A DNA stretch of 64,000 bases from Trigonopsis variabilis (Eukaryota; Ascomycota; Trigonopsidomycetes; Trigonopsidales; Trigonopsidaceae). Below the pieces are notes generated by a model. It had not been told where the DNA came from. It worked only from the letters and a program-made list of their open reading frames with translations, and did not search any database. Positions 12,271 to 25,988 of the stretch are shown piece after piece; positions within the stretch are counted from its first letter, which is position 1; each line of letters begins with the position of its first letter. A program made the position numbers and the translations under genes. Where the stretch lies: the NCBI GenBank assembly GCA_003707065.3, contig PPXM03000008.1, forward strand, positions 310,001-374,000. The letters are read 5' to 3'.

Positions 12271-12748
12271 ACAATTGCCAAGCGGACTAACAAAGTTACC
12301 AAATTAAGGTCAAACTTGGTTATATATACACGCCTGTCTTTCACTCCCAAACCGTTGTCAGGCTGAGTGTCACGCATAGGCGATCCCATAGATCGCTTGA
12401 ATCATGGTTCCTACCTTCCGTAGATGCCATAGATCCCATATTTATATATATATATATCATCTACGATTCTCTATAAAAATCACTCACTTTTATGAATGGC
12501 TATTCGTGTACCAATGCTCCTTTGCTTGCCTATTGTGGATGTCTTCGCATTACTCTTGAGCACAACCGACGTCTGAAGAACGTAATTTATAGAACTCTTC
12601 TCTTCAGATTGTCTTCAATTTGGATGGTAGACATGTATACATTTCCCCATGGTCCATTACAAGGGTACATATTCTCAGCGCTGGCCAGTATCATATATAT
12701 TAGTCTCAACTCTCTGCTTCCGCCTATATCCTCTCCGCTCTCCCGCTC
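12271..12748. promoter_or_regulatory. Divergent promoter DOP1 / MON1
   Basis: 478 bp between two start codons pointing away from each other. It includes a TA-dinucleotide run, a CTATAAAAA box at about 12471-12479, and a pyrimidine-rich stretch (TCCTCTCCGCTCTCCCGCTC) just before the MON1 ATG. Confidence 0.55.
12443..12457. repeat. Short TA dinucleotide run
   Basis: About seven TA units in the DOP1/MON1 divergent promoter. It may act as a TATA-like element or simply be low-complexity DNA. Confidence 0.7.
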
Positions 12749-14378
12749 ATGGCAGGGCTCCGGGTAGTCGATGATTACATGACGGAGTCAGAACACGAGA
12801 ATTCCTTTCAAAGTCCATTACATCTTCATTCTACGCCAACAACTGCATTAACTCTGTCTCGAGCTGCAAGTCCCTCTCCGTCTCTACCATCTCTTCGTGT
12901 TGAGGGAACAGGTGATGTGACTTCATTATTGGATGAAATATTGAATGAGGATGTCCAAAGATTTAGTCCGGAGGCTGCTGATAACATTGAAGATCAAAGT
13001 GACGAAATAGCTGATGACAGTGAAGACCATGATGTCTTCTTAAAACATCGGAAGCAGTTTTTCATCTTTTCCACTGCTGGAAAACTCATCTACTCGTTCC
13101 ATGGAAGTGATGGAGTGGCTGGGTCCTATGTTGGAATCCTTCAAGCCATCCTGGCAGTTTTCCAGGTGGACGGCGGTAATATACCGAGCTTATTTAAAAC
13201 CGACTCTGCCTTATTTGTCATTCAAGCTGAACCACCCCTTATTCTTGTTGCCATAAGCAGGTTAGGAGAAAGTGAGAACCAACTACGAACTCAATTGGAC
13301 CTCCTCTATACCCAAATTCTTTCTACTTTGACCCGAACTCAGATCATACGTTTATTTGAACGTAATCCTGGATTTGATCTTCGTCGTTTATTGTCAGGAA
13401 CTGAGGTCTTTCTAAACGCCGTCGCCCAACACGTCACCGAAGGATCCTATCCAACTCTATTCAATGCTCTCGAATGCTTACGGTTGCGAAAAACATACCG
13501 TGATGCAGTGAATAAGGTTCTACTTAAATGCAGGTCACCTTCTTTGCTATATGGTCTCATTGTGGTGGATTTTAGACTGGTTTCTGTGATCCGCCCCCGA
13601 AAACATAGCCTTCACCCCCCTGATCTTTATCTTCTTCTTTCGATGCTATTTAACACTACAGCTTTTCATGATGGTGAAGAACATTGGGCTCCAATCTGCC
13701 TGCCGAAATTTAATTCTCATGGTTTCCTGTACGCTTATATCTACTTCATCCGAAAAAACATTCCACTGATCCTGATGAGCGCCGATAAGGATGCTTTTTT
13801 CGAACTTCAGTCGTCTAAAAATGAAATCATCAAGGTATAAAGCTCGTTTTCTGACATTGCTCACTTTCTAGAACCTGGAAGCTTCAAATCTGATCAGTCC
13901 AATAGAGATTGCCAGCTCGAGAGAAAGGGCAAGCTGTAAAGACTTGAGGGCGCCTTTTCTCTGCCACTTTGTTTATAGATCGCGTGCCAACGTCCAGTAC
14001 GTTGTACCCAGCTTCGGGCCTCATTTTCAATCCAGGGAATCGCGAAGACGGTACGTCTCTTATTCTTCACACGCCTAACTGCAAGTTTATTTGAGGTTTA
14101 CCGTAAAATGCACCACCTTTCCCACCAGCCAACATGCCCGGCAAGGGTAGTCTTCGCCCGATATGAAGGCTTAACTGGTATAGCTTGGGTATGCTATTCC
14201 TCTTTTAAGGAAATTAACGATTCAGTTCAACAACATGTTTGAAATATACTGCATTTCGATGTTGGATGTCCAAAAGTCTGCTTTAGCTAGCAATGCTAAT
14301 CGTGTCATTGAGTGGATAAGAAGAGAAGAGCAGCGACTCTTCATCCTGGATGGAGCGGTATTTAGGTTTTTCTTCTAA
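12749..14378 (+). CDS. MON1: MON1, Rab7 guanine-nucleotide exchange factor subunit
   Basis: With Ccz1, Mon1 activates the Rab7 GTPase Ypt7 on late endosomes, vacuoles and autophagosomes. Four exons (12749-13834, 13872-14050, 14086-14188, 14226-14378) encode 506 residues. The N-terminus (1-95) is Ser/Asp/Glu-rich and probably disordered. The first longin domain begins at HRKQFFIFSTAGKLIYSFHG and runs through SALFVIQAEPPLILVAISR. Later blocks match Mon1: FERNPGFDLRRLLSGTE, CHFVYRSRANVQYVVPSFG, PARVVFARYEGLTGIAW, and the end ANRVIEWIRREEQRLFILDG. Introns are 35-37 bp. The partner CCZ1 is not in the window. Pairing with DOP1 on one promoter puts two endosomal traffic genes under shared control. 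Confidence 0.93.
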
Positions 14379-14497
14379 TCTTACATCAGGTGTTTTGAAA
14401 TTTCCCGGTTATATTCCCGGTTGTTGGGTCTACGTTGTACTTTTGAATTCGGATCGTTATTTTGTCTAAGCGTAAGAATGTAGCTGTCCCCTGTCCC

Positions 14498-15823
14498 TCA
14501 GCAGGCTGCTCGGTGTCGGTGAGAGTGAGGAATATTCCCAACATTCCTATAGTAGTCTCTAAATGATAGGTGAAAGCCCATATCGAGCATTTCCTGGTAG
14601 GTTTTGCGCTGCCGTGAATAATTTAATGTCCTTTCAAGGTCTATATGATTACTTTGAGGCCACCTGTTTGCTTTCTTGTTTCTAAGCTTTAGATCGCGAA
14701 GAGATCCCGTCGGCGTCGGTGTAGGGATCGGCATCTTTGTCTTTGAGTTTAGCTTATTCGATGGGCGCCTTATTGGTGGTTTTGGTGGTTTTGGTGGTTG
14801 TCCACTGTTCATCTCACATTTAAAGTGACACAATCCTTGAATTGTATTGATTTTTTTATCTGTCAAAGGTATTTTTTTGGGCCCTGGCCGCCTCGTCATG
14901 CTATCTTTCGAATTTCTTTTTGGGAGAACTTGCCACTCACCGTCAGCTCTTCTAAAGTTGTTTTCGTTTCTTTTAAGGAATTTTGTCCGTGGAGCATCAA
15001 CATTTACCTGGCAATAGACGTTGGAGGCTTCATTAGAGATGTTTGTCTCGCTTTTAGGACGCTGGCGAGATGGCGGTTTGCTCTCGTGTCCAGAAGAAGG
15101 CTCTTTTCTCATACGCTCTAGGCTTTTTTTGCCTTTTATGGTAGCTATCTCTTGGTTTCTTTTGCTCAGATGAACCTTACTAACCAATCCTTTTGAGGCA
15201 GGTGTACTTGAACTAGCAATGCTGCGGTCTGAAAGTACGCTCGCACTAGTATGACAATGTGAGCAGGGCAGACATTCAGTAATACTGCAACAAGTACTCG
15301 AGAATTCTGAAGGATCCGACGAAGATTCATAACATCCTGGAAAAGAGCCTACCCTTGGACTGTGGAAGTCGTCGAGCTTTTTACTCGACAGATCCCTCCC
15401 CATGATTTCCTTTCTTTCAGTAGTAAGATCAATCAAACGGGGTGAAAGACTAGGTTCAAGGTTTGAATAAAGATGACCGATCCAAGAGTCGAGAGCAGAT
15501 TCAAGATTATCCATGCAATTTTCAAAATTAGAAAATGAGTTATCACCATTAAAGCCAGAATAAAATGACTGGGATGACTGGCTAAAAGAATGGGCCTCTG
15601 CTGAAGTCTTTAGAGAATGATTATCATCTTCAAAGCTCGGTTTGGATGAGGAAATGACCTCACACTGGTAAAGATCGCCAATTTTGCTGCAAACAACATC
15701 TGACACATCCTTGGATCGCCGAGAAGTTAAGAACTGTATGATTTGTTTGAGTTTTCTCCCTGCCCGGGCCCGTCGAGTCTGACAGCGATGCGGTACCGAC
15801 CAGCTAGAAAACGCAAATGACAT
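14498..15823 (-). CDS. Orphan basic, Ser-rich protein, function unknown
   Basis: A 441-residue intronless ORF with no family I recognise. The first 40 residues are basic (RRARAGRKLKQIIQFLTSRR). The rest is rich in Ser, Lys and Arg and predicted disordered, with a Cys cluster (CCSITECLPCSHCH) near residue 190 that could bind metal but has no known spacing. A proline repeat PPKPPKPPIRRP near residue 353 looks like an SH3-binding PxxPxR site. The C-terminal 60 residues (RTLNYSRQRKTYQEMLDMGF, then FRDYYRNVG) are the most ordered and could be a conserved tail. No membrane segment or signal peptide. It converges with MON1 (119 bp between stops). The long open frame supports a real gene; function is open. 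Confidence 0.65.
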   Translation of the reverse strand: MSFAFSSWSVPHRCQTRRARAGRKLKQIIQFLTSRRSKDVSDVVCSKIGDLYQCEVISSSKPSFEDDNHSLKTSAEAHSFSQSSQSFYSGFNGDNSFSNFENCMDNLESALDSWIGHLYSNLEPSLSPRLIDLTTERKEIMGRDLSSKKLDDFHSPRVGSFPGCYESSSDPSEFSSTCCSITECLPCSHCHTSASVLSDRSIASSSTPASKGLVSKVHLSKRNQEIATIKGKKSLERMRKEPSSGHESKPPSRQRPKSETNISNEASNVYCQVNVDAPRTKFLKRNENNFRRADGEWQVLPKRNSKDSMTRRPGPKKIPLTDKKINTIQGLCHFKCEMNSGQPPKPPKPPIRRPSNKLNSKTKMPIPTPTPTGSLRDLKLRNKKANRWPQSNHIDLERTLNYSRQRKTYQEMLDMGFHLSFRDYYRNVGNIPHSHRHRAAC

Positions 15824-16007
15824 AATTTAGCTAACTTTATAAGAGGGATATAGACTGCAAGATGAAATAAGATATTATTCTGCAAAGCGTAAGTAATATG
15901 GACTTGTTGGTCTTATATAGTTGTTTGTCACCAAGTCTTTGAGATATATGCAAAGGATTCCCGATGCAACGATATACCATTCACATAGAGGCACCACTAA
16001 CAGAAGC

Positions 16008-18750
16008 TTATTCAAAGTTCTGAATTTGACCTGCTTGATTACTTCTCCTAAATAATCTGGGATCCAGGAAGGGTGCAGCGAACATTGGTAGATTCCGGTC
16101 ACTGAGACATCGATCTCGATCCTCAACATCAGCGTACCTTATAGCCTTGGTATCTTGGACAAACGTTGGCGACGCTAAGTCTCTTTCCTGGAGCCGATTC
16201 ACTTGAGAATGCGTTTTCAAGATCTCAGAGGGAATTATTAAGGGAGTCTGAGGATCGTCATCATCTTGAGGTGCTTCGGGTGGTCGCGCCGGCCGACGTG
16301 AGAAAAAATTACCAGCTCGACAGGCAATTACCTTGGCATGTGCTGAAAATTTCACTGAAAGACCTTTAAACCAGTTGTTAAGGCGAGTATGGTAGCTTTG
16401 AAGGGCCCAAGTGAAGGCGCCACTATCCAACTTCTGACGAAGAGAAAGCACGTCTCTAAGAAGAGAATGAAAACTATTCAGACTCTCAAAAAGTATGAAA
16501 AACTGGTGAGCGATATCATCAAACCAAATTGTGGTAGATGAGAGATAAAAGCACCTAGAAGAAGCTATCAAGACTACCAATAGCCAGACTCCAAGAAACC
16601 CAAGCGATACAATAAGTTCTGAGGATAACGAATTTTTCAGATGAGAGACCATAGTATCAAGAGTTGCGGAAATTTCAGAAAGATCCTCTGGGTTCCCAGA
16701 GTAAGACGATCCAAAGGCAGTACCAAATATATCTGCCGAAGGATCTATCAATGGAAGGGTGATATGAGCTTTATCGTGAATATAAGTAAGCCCGCCCTGA
16801 ATACTTTCGATTTTGGAACCTACGAGGCAATAAATAACACTCGAGAGAATGCTGGCGAATATTGTCGTACCAAAGGCATCTTGGATCCCATCTGAGATCC
16901 CATTTACAAACGTCTCCAGAGTATTATTCACAGATGTCGTCGCGTTAAACACCCACCCAAATAGTTTATCGTTAATCATACTTTGCTCGGCGAGTAGCAC
17001 ATTGTTCGTGTTGTTGATCCAAATAGTCTTGCTTTCGTTCAAGGAAGAGTTGATTAAAGTTGAGTAGTCGGAAGATTGACTATCTAAAAGGGAAGAAATG
17101 TTGCTAATTTTTGACAACAGTGCGGTTTCAAAACCATAGACAATTAGCCCGGTGATGGCCAAACTCAGGATTAAAACTGCTCTCTTACTGAAGCAATAAC
17201 TAAACCACCATCTTACAAGAGGGGATCCACCAGTATCTGGATTTGAATCAGGCGGTAGCTGTAGTTTAGTCAGAAAACGCCCTCGAACTACCAGAGAAGA
17301 GAGCCAGTAGAATATTTTATAATGAAGGGGACGTCGTGAACATTCAATAATAGTGATTATATCTTCATTTCTTGCCCGCAGATTCGCCAAAAGAAGCTCG
17401 AAATGATTCCACCGATAAATATCCCAAAGAGCACAGGCTATAGCACACAAAACGGCAGCAACAATCGCCATTATTATTATGACATGGAAAATATAATCAG
17501 TTGTGTCTTTAGCTGCATCGAACAACGATGTGGTATCTCCAGAGCTTATAGCGATCTCTACCACAGTAGGCGGCGGGATATACAGAGACGAGGAATTGAA
17601 GGAATAATTTCCAAGTGAATTCAACACTAACGACTGCTACATTAGTGTGCCCAAATGTGTCTTAGCTCACCTTTAAGAGATTGAATGGATAAGTCACAGC
17701 TTTCTTCGTTTCATTTTTCACATCCGCATAAGTTGGAACAGACGATCTCAGCTCTTCCAGCTTTGTGTCAATCTGAGACGGAATGGTAAAGTTTCTTAAA
17801 TAGGCAATTGAAGGAATGGTCACCTGAGGAATATCCACGTCCTTAGAAGAGAAGAAGGAAGCAACATTCTCTGCAGATTCAATTGTATTGTTGAGTAATA
17901 TGTTAAAGTCATTGATGTCATCGTCAATGAAGTCAATAATGTTAGAAATACTTCCATTGACCCACTTAATGATGCTTTCAGTCACATTGACCGCAACATT
18001 GACAGCGCCATCAACAACCATGGTCCCCAGACATATGTAGGTTCCAAATAGCATATCAATGAAAAATAATAGCATCTCTCCGACAGCGGAAATGGACAAT
18101 AGCAATAAATTAACCAACGCTTCTACCGCAGCATTGACACTTATAGTGATCATATTATTCATTCCTACAGCTAAATAGTGAGGACTAGATGCTACCACAC
18201 TCTCCATGCTTTCACCAGCCTGCATAGCTTTCGCCGAGGTCGCTTCAGCCAAGCCTATTGAGTAATTAACCGTAGATTTCCAAGAATATAACTTGAATAA
18301 TGCTAGGACAAGTATAATGGTCCATTGGTTGATAAAACATTGGGAAACTAATGATTTTTGGCCAAGGTAAGGAGTAATAATTGATTTTTCGTTCGGTCCA
18401 TTCGCATTCGCCTGGGAGTTCTTAGATTCTCCTGATTTTTTCGACCATTGGTTCTGACCATAGTCTTTTTCTCCCATCTTTCCCAAGTATATATTCATAA
18501 GCTCATCGTGATCTATTTGGGCGCTCCACGCAGACTTAGAATAATATGAAGAGGATGATTCTCGATAAGATCCCGGCGATTTCACATGAGTGCAAGCTCC
18601 GTGGTCATATTGAGTTGAAGAGGACAGAGAGCATATGTTCTCACTTCTGCTCTCGTCCCCTTCGGTATCATATTCGCTTTCATTTACACACTTGCCGGTG
18701 CCAATCCTCTCTTCCTGTCGTCGAAGGTTTTCAATAAGGGAATCTAACAT
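16008..18750 (-). CDS. PRM1: PRM1 plasma-membrane fusion protein (mating)
   Basis: Pheromone-induced membrane protein that stabilises cell fusion during mating. Two exons (18750-17671, 17636-16008), split by a 34-bp intron with CACTAAT before TAG, give 902 residues. Hydrophobic segments are visible at about 145-165 (QWTIILVLALFKLYSW), 210-260, 395-420 (HVIIIMAIVAAVLCAIACAL), 485-510 and 690-710. Family blocks include TPYLGQKSLVSQCFINQW, WKSTVNYSIGLAEATSAKAM and SKRAVLILSLAITGLIVYG. The extracellular loops carry many N-x-S/T sites, expected for a glycoprotein. It is longer than yeast Prm1 (661), mostly from an acidic N-terminus of about 130 residues and a hydrophilic tail. It marks a fungus with a sexual cycle. 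Confidence 0.9.
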
Positions 18751-19134
18751 GAAAACGGACGCTCCCGCTCAATTTTGAGAAAGCTTTTCATTTTTAATAG
18801 TCTAGTCACCGACCCTTTGTCTCTTTGTCCGTCTCACCATTTCTTTCATCATCAAACATAGCGATACACTTGGAGTTGAGTTTGGTAACAATAAAAGGGA
18901 GCATCCAGAAAAGGATCATCCGTAGGACAATGCAGACTTATCAGTAAGAATTCCTAGTGGAAGAATGGATTACGAGGTGAAAATTCCTGATTAACATTTA
19001 CTTCACGTTTGTCTATAGCACCAACTTCAATACCTCTATTGACGTATAGAAAGAACTAGTATGATAATATAAACAGCCCAAGTATACAATTCAAACTTTG
19101 TCACCGACTCATTGAGCCTCTCACCTCTCACTAC
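18751..19134. promoter_or_regulatory. PRM1 promoter and ATM1 3' flank
   Basis: 384 bp upstream of PRM1. AAACA-like words occur at about 18856 and near 18900 (AACAATAAAAGGGAGC), but I see no clear repeated pheromone element. No ORF. Confidence 0.4.
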
Positions 19135-21398
19135 TTAGGTTTCCTTATTCATTTCCGGCTTGGTCTTCTCCAGAAGACTATCGCTATCTTCCGATTCTGT
19201 CTCTTCAAGATGATCTTCAATGTATTCCTGAGCATTCCACATGTTATGATAAACGCCCTCAGGTTTTTCCAATAACTCTCTATGAGTGCCAACTTCAGCA
19301 ACCGCTCCATTACACAACACAATGATCTTATCTGAGACAAGGTCAGTAATGCAAACAGGTCTACTTACCGCTATCCATGATGGTGCGTAGCCGATGGGCA
19401 ATGAAAACACTTGTTCGTCCTTCACTCTTAACGATCGCATTGATATTAGCCATTAAGCTGAGCTCGGTGTGGGTATCCAGCGCGGAGGTCTAACAGGTTA
19501 GCTTTCCCTTGGAAATAATTACTCACCGCTTCATCGAAAAAGGATATTGGTGCATTCTTTAGAACAAGACGAGCAATAGCAAGTCTCTGTTTTTCCCCTC
19601 CAGAAATCATCATACCTCTCTCACCAACAATCGTATTGCCCCCTTCAGGTAGGCTTTTGATCAATCCGTCGATTCTCGCTTTTCTTGCTGCCTCTTCAAC
19701 TTGCTCATCAGTTGCAGAGATATTTCCATATCTTATATTTTGCATAATCGACGTATTGAATAGTGGTGTATCTTGAGGGACTACCCCTATGGCTGATCGA
19801 AGAGATTTCAAGGTAACTTTCTGGATATCTTGATCATCGATATAGATCTTGCCTGATTCTTGCTCATAAAATCTGAACAGAAGACGAAGAATAGTTGATT
19901 TTCCTGATCCGCTGGGACCAACCAACGCTACTTTTTCACCAGCAGGAATTGTGAAGGATGCATTCTTCAGGATTTGCCGATCGGGGTGATACCCGAACGT
20001 GACATTCTCGAACCTTATAGCTCCATGGGTCAATCTCAAAGGTTTCGCATCTGGTGCATCTTTAATCATAACATTTTCTCGTTGAAGGTTGAATAGAGTC
20101 TCCATATCAATCAAAGATTGACGCAGCTCCCGGTATACAGAACCCAAGAAATTCAAAGGAACAGATAGCTGAAAGACCAGCTGGTTAATCATTACCAAGT
20201 CACCGACAGTTAATGAACCAGCGAGGACTCCATCACAGGCCATCCACATCATAAACGTTAAAGCACTCGAGAAGATAAAGTTCTGGCCAGCATTAAGAAA
20301 AGCTAATGAAGTTGCAATTTTAATAGAGTTTTCCTCATATCTTTTAAGGCATTTATCATATCGACTGACTTCATAAGCTTCGTTGTTAAAGTATTTGACA
20401 GCTTCATAGTTAATTAAAGAGTCAACAGCGATTGTTGCCGCTTCATTGTCAGCCTTATTGGCTTTCTTTCGGAACTGAGTTCTCCACGACGTGGTTTTAA
20501 TTGTAAAGTAAGAGTAAGCAGCCATGGTGAGGACTGTAACAGCAGCAAAAGAGGAACCATAGTTATAGGTCAGGATCCCGCACACGAGGGATATTTCAAG
20601 TGTGATGGGTAAAATGTGGAAGACCATAGACTGTAATAGAAATGTTATACCTCTTGTTCCTCGGTCAATTGCTCGAATTAACCCTCCAGTCTGACGGGAC
20701 AAGTGAAACTTAAGATCTAAGTCGAGCATATGAGAATAGACGTTCCTGGCGACCGTTCTGATGGCTTTCTGGGCCACAGATGCAAAGATAGCATTTCTTA
20801 ATTCACCTGCGAAAGCTGCCCCAATTCGAGCAAGACCATATCCTATGATCATTGTTCCTGCTATAGTACCCACTGTCGCTACTCCTTCGATGTGTATATT
20901 CATTGAATCAATGATCCCTTTAAAAAAGGATGGCACTTCGACATTAAGAACCTTAGACGCAAGTAAAAGACTTAAAGCCAAGATTACCCGAGCCTTAACG
21001 GACCAGCTGTCCTTCGGCCAGATATATTGAAAAAGATCTTTGAATATCGTAAAGTCTAGCTTATCGGGATCGACCTTTTTGTTTTTTGCCTCACTCTTCT
21101 CGGGAGTAGTCTTGCTGGCCTTGTCCACCTCGCTAGGTTTGCTACTTGCCCATCGGCATCCCAGCCGCGATGAGCAATTGGTAGGAAGTAGACCCCGTCT
21201 CAAGTAATCACGGCTTATCGGATTATTGAAATTTATTAATCCACAGCTATTCTTGTTTATTTGGCAAGCATGAGCATTGAACAACCTTGCTGGCCGGATG
21301 ATCTTTACCTGGGAGATTAAACCACTTCCTATCCCCCGAGGATATGCCAGTTTCGCATCATTTAAACCTCCTCTAAGCACCGCCTGGAACCCAATCAT
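19135..21398 (-). CDS. ATM1: ATM1, mitochondrial inner-membrane ABC exporter
   Basis: Half-size ABC transporter that exports a glutathione-sulfur compound from mitochondria for cytosolic Fe-S cluster assembly. Three exons (21398-19527, 19489-19369, 19331-19135) give 729 residues. Residues 1-90 are basic and Ser/Arg-rich, as in a mitochondrial targeting sequence. The transmembrane domain follows, with the family signatures [15 protein letters not shown] and [20 protein letters not shown]. The nucleotide-binding domain shows Walker [11 protein letters not shown]-loop VPQDTPLF, signature MISGGEKQR and Walker B ISFFDEA joined by splicing to TSALD, then H-loop FIAHRLRTI. Both introns are 37 bp. 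Start: the ATG at 21398; an Arg/Ser-rich ATG frame further up (21675-21418) is not connected by an obvious intron. Confidence 0.96.
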
Positions 21399-21725
21399 TA
21401 TCAATCTTTACCTGCGACTAGGGAGAACGGTTGGAAACTCCGACCTGGAAGTTGATTCCGTGCTCACTCGTCCTAATTAGTCCATTATATGTTACTCCTC
21501 GTGACCTCACCGCTAGAGTGAGCGACCGAAAACACCGTCGCGCCCTTGACGACCAGGCGATTGCGGTCCCAACTACGGACTTTGCGGATCTGCTTTCGCA
21601 TTTAGAGGAAAAGGGATGCCTAAGCACATGCATTGTATTCAAATAATTTCGTTTCGCTACGGTAAAAAGACTCATTAAAACGTGCGTTCTCCAGCGATAT
21701 CGATGTCACCGTAATCAACACTTTT
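21399..21725. promoter_or_regulatory. ATM1 upstream region
   Basis: 327 bp between the ATM1 start and the pyruvate decarboxylase stop, both minus strand. An 85-codon Arg/Ser-rich frame on the minus strand (21675-21418) looks like a targeting peptide but ends in a stop with no clear donor site; I did not call it. Confidence 0.4.
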
Positions 21726-24594
<2,869 letters not shown>

Positions 24595-25885
24595 ATGAAG
24601 CGCCCGACTATCTCGCTTTCTCATTTCTTTACAAGGGCCAGACGAGCCATCCAAGTCGCTCAGGCGCCTTCAGAGTCTTTACCTGTATCCCAGGATGCTT
24701 CGGAATTTGTTAAATCGGTCCCACAGCTTCATGGCTCAGGGCCTTTTGCTATTGGTGCGTGTTTATGATCTAGTTTAGGTCAGAGCTGACCTAATTTAGC
24801 CCCTCAGTTTAAAGCAATTGGCACTCCTGCAAGCATGTTGAATATCTCGCTTCCTGCCTCGGCCGAGTTGTATACTCGTCGGGGTTCCTTGATTGGGGTT
24901 GTGGGAAAGTTTGAAAATGTACAGTTATTCGGCTCAATTGAACTAACCGGTATATAGTTGACCTCGACTTTAGCAGCTCTAAACCCCATAAGAAGAGCTT
25001 TAGTGGGTATGCCGTTTCTTTATCAAAAGGTAAGAAAATAGGCTCCCTTATAACTGACCTCAGATCTCATCTACATCTCCACTGAGTTTACTTATTTCAA
25101 CTCGATCCCCCAGCTTGTCTACTCTTGCCGTGCTCAGTCTGGATGGACGAATTGACTGGCACGTCTGCCAACGAGGTGCTCTTGTGTGTTGGTCAGGCTC
25201 GACTCTTCGCGTTTCTCCTCGACTAAACATCCGCTGGGTAAGTCTTGCTGTATAATGTAGATCTAACTTGAAAGACTTTGTCGAACTGGGGTAGTGCCCT
25301 CCTCACCGGCCGCGGAGAAGCAGCAGTGTCCGGTCGCGGCCAAGTATTCCAAGTGAATCTGGCCGAAGGGGAAGAGTTTATTGTCCATCCTAAGAATCTT
25401 GTTGCCTATTCCGCTACTGGGCCTTCTCCTAAGCCAGTCCGAATCCATCACACTCGTGTCCGCTTAGCAGTACCCAATATCTTTCCCACTCCTGCATTTG
25501 TTCATGAAATCGCAAAGTCAAAAGCCTACAAAGTCACAGCTTCTACATTCAGTTGGATCAGAAATCAGATCCGTCGACTCATATGGGGAGATGACGTGAG
25601 ATTCTTTCCCTTGTGCACAGCTAATCTTAGATGTATATTAAATTAGCAGGCCCAACTACCATAATTGTCCAGTCTCGGGCTGTGAACGTGGCCGATTCTG
25701 TTTCTCGACCGCAGATTGAAGAGGCCTTATCGACCGTGGTGCCCTCGTCTGGGGTGAAGACGGTGACAAAGGAAGCGCCGAGTGAATCATCTTCATCTCC
25801 AGAAAAGTATCTAAAGGTTGCAAAGGTGGAAAATGGCAAGGTGTCATTTGAGACGACCAAGGATTTCAAGGAGTTTACAAAGTGA
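24595..25885 (+). CDS. AIM24: AIM24, mitochondrial inner-membrane organisation protein
   Basis: Yeast Aim24 sits in the inner membrane and supports MICOS and respiratory function. Six exons (24595-24754, 24800-24949, 24977-25029, 25064-25237, 25275-25595, 25631-25885) total 371 codons, giving 370 residues. The N-terminus is basic and Ser-rich (LSHFFTRARRAIQVAQ), a likely targeting sequence. Family blocks follow: FKAIGTPASMLNISLP, ELYTRRGSLIGVVG, RRALVGMPFLYQK, LDGRIDWHVCQRGALVCWSG, WGSALLTGRGEAAVSGRG, EEFIVHPKNLVAYSA, and MYIKLAGPTTIIVQSR in the last exon. The second intron is only 27 bp, the shortest seen here, with GTATAT and CAG ends; the others are 34-45 bp. It converges with RPN9, 103 bp apart. 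Confidence 0.9.
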
Positions 25886-25988
25886 AAGGGAGGAGGGTTA
25901 AGGAATATCATGTAGATAGACAGACATGTTGAGGCTATTATATCAATCTACGGTGTTTAGATCACAGATCATTACTTATCATGACGGT

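Noticed and set aside
21418-21675. Arg/Ser-rich minus-strand frame upstream of ATM1 resembling a mitochondrial presequence
   Set aside because: No donor site links it in frame to ATM1, which already has its own basic N-terminus.
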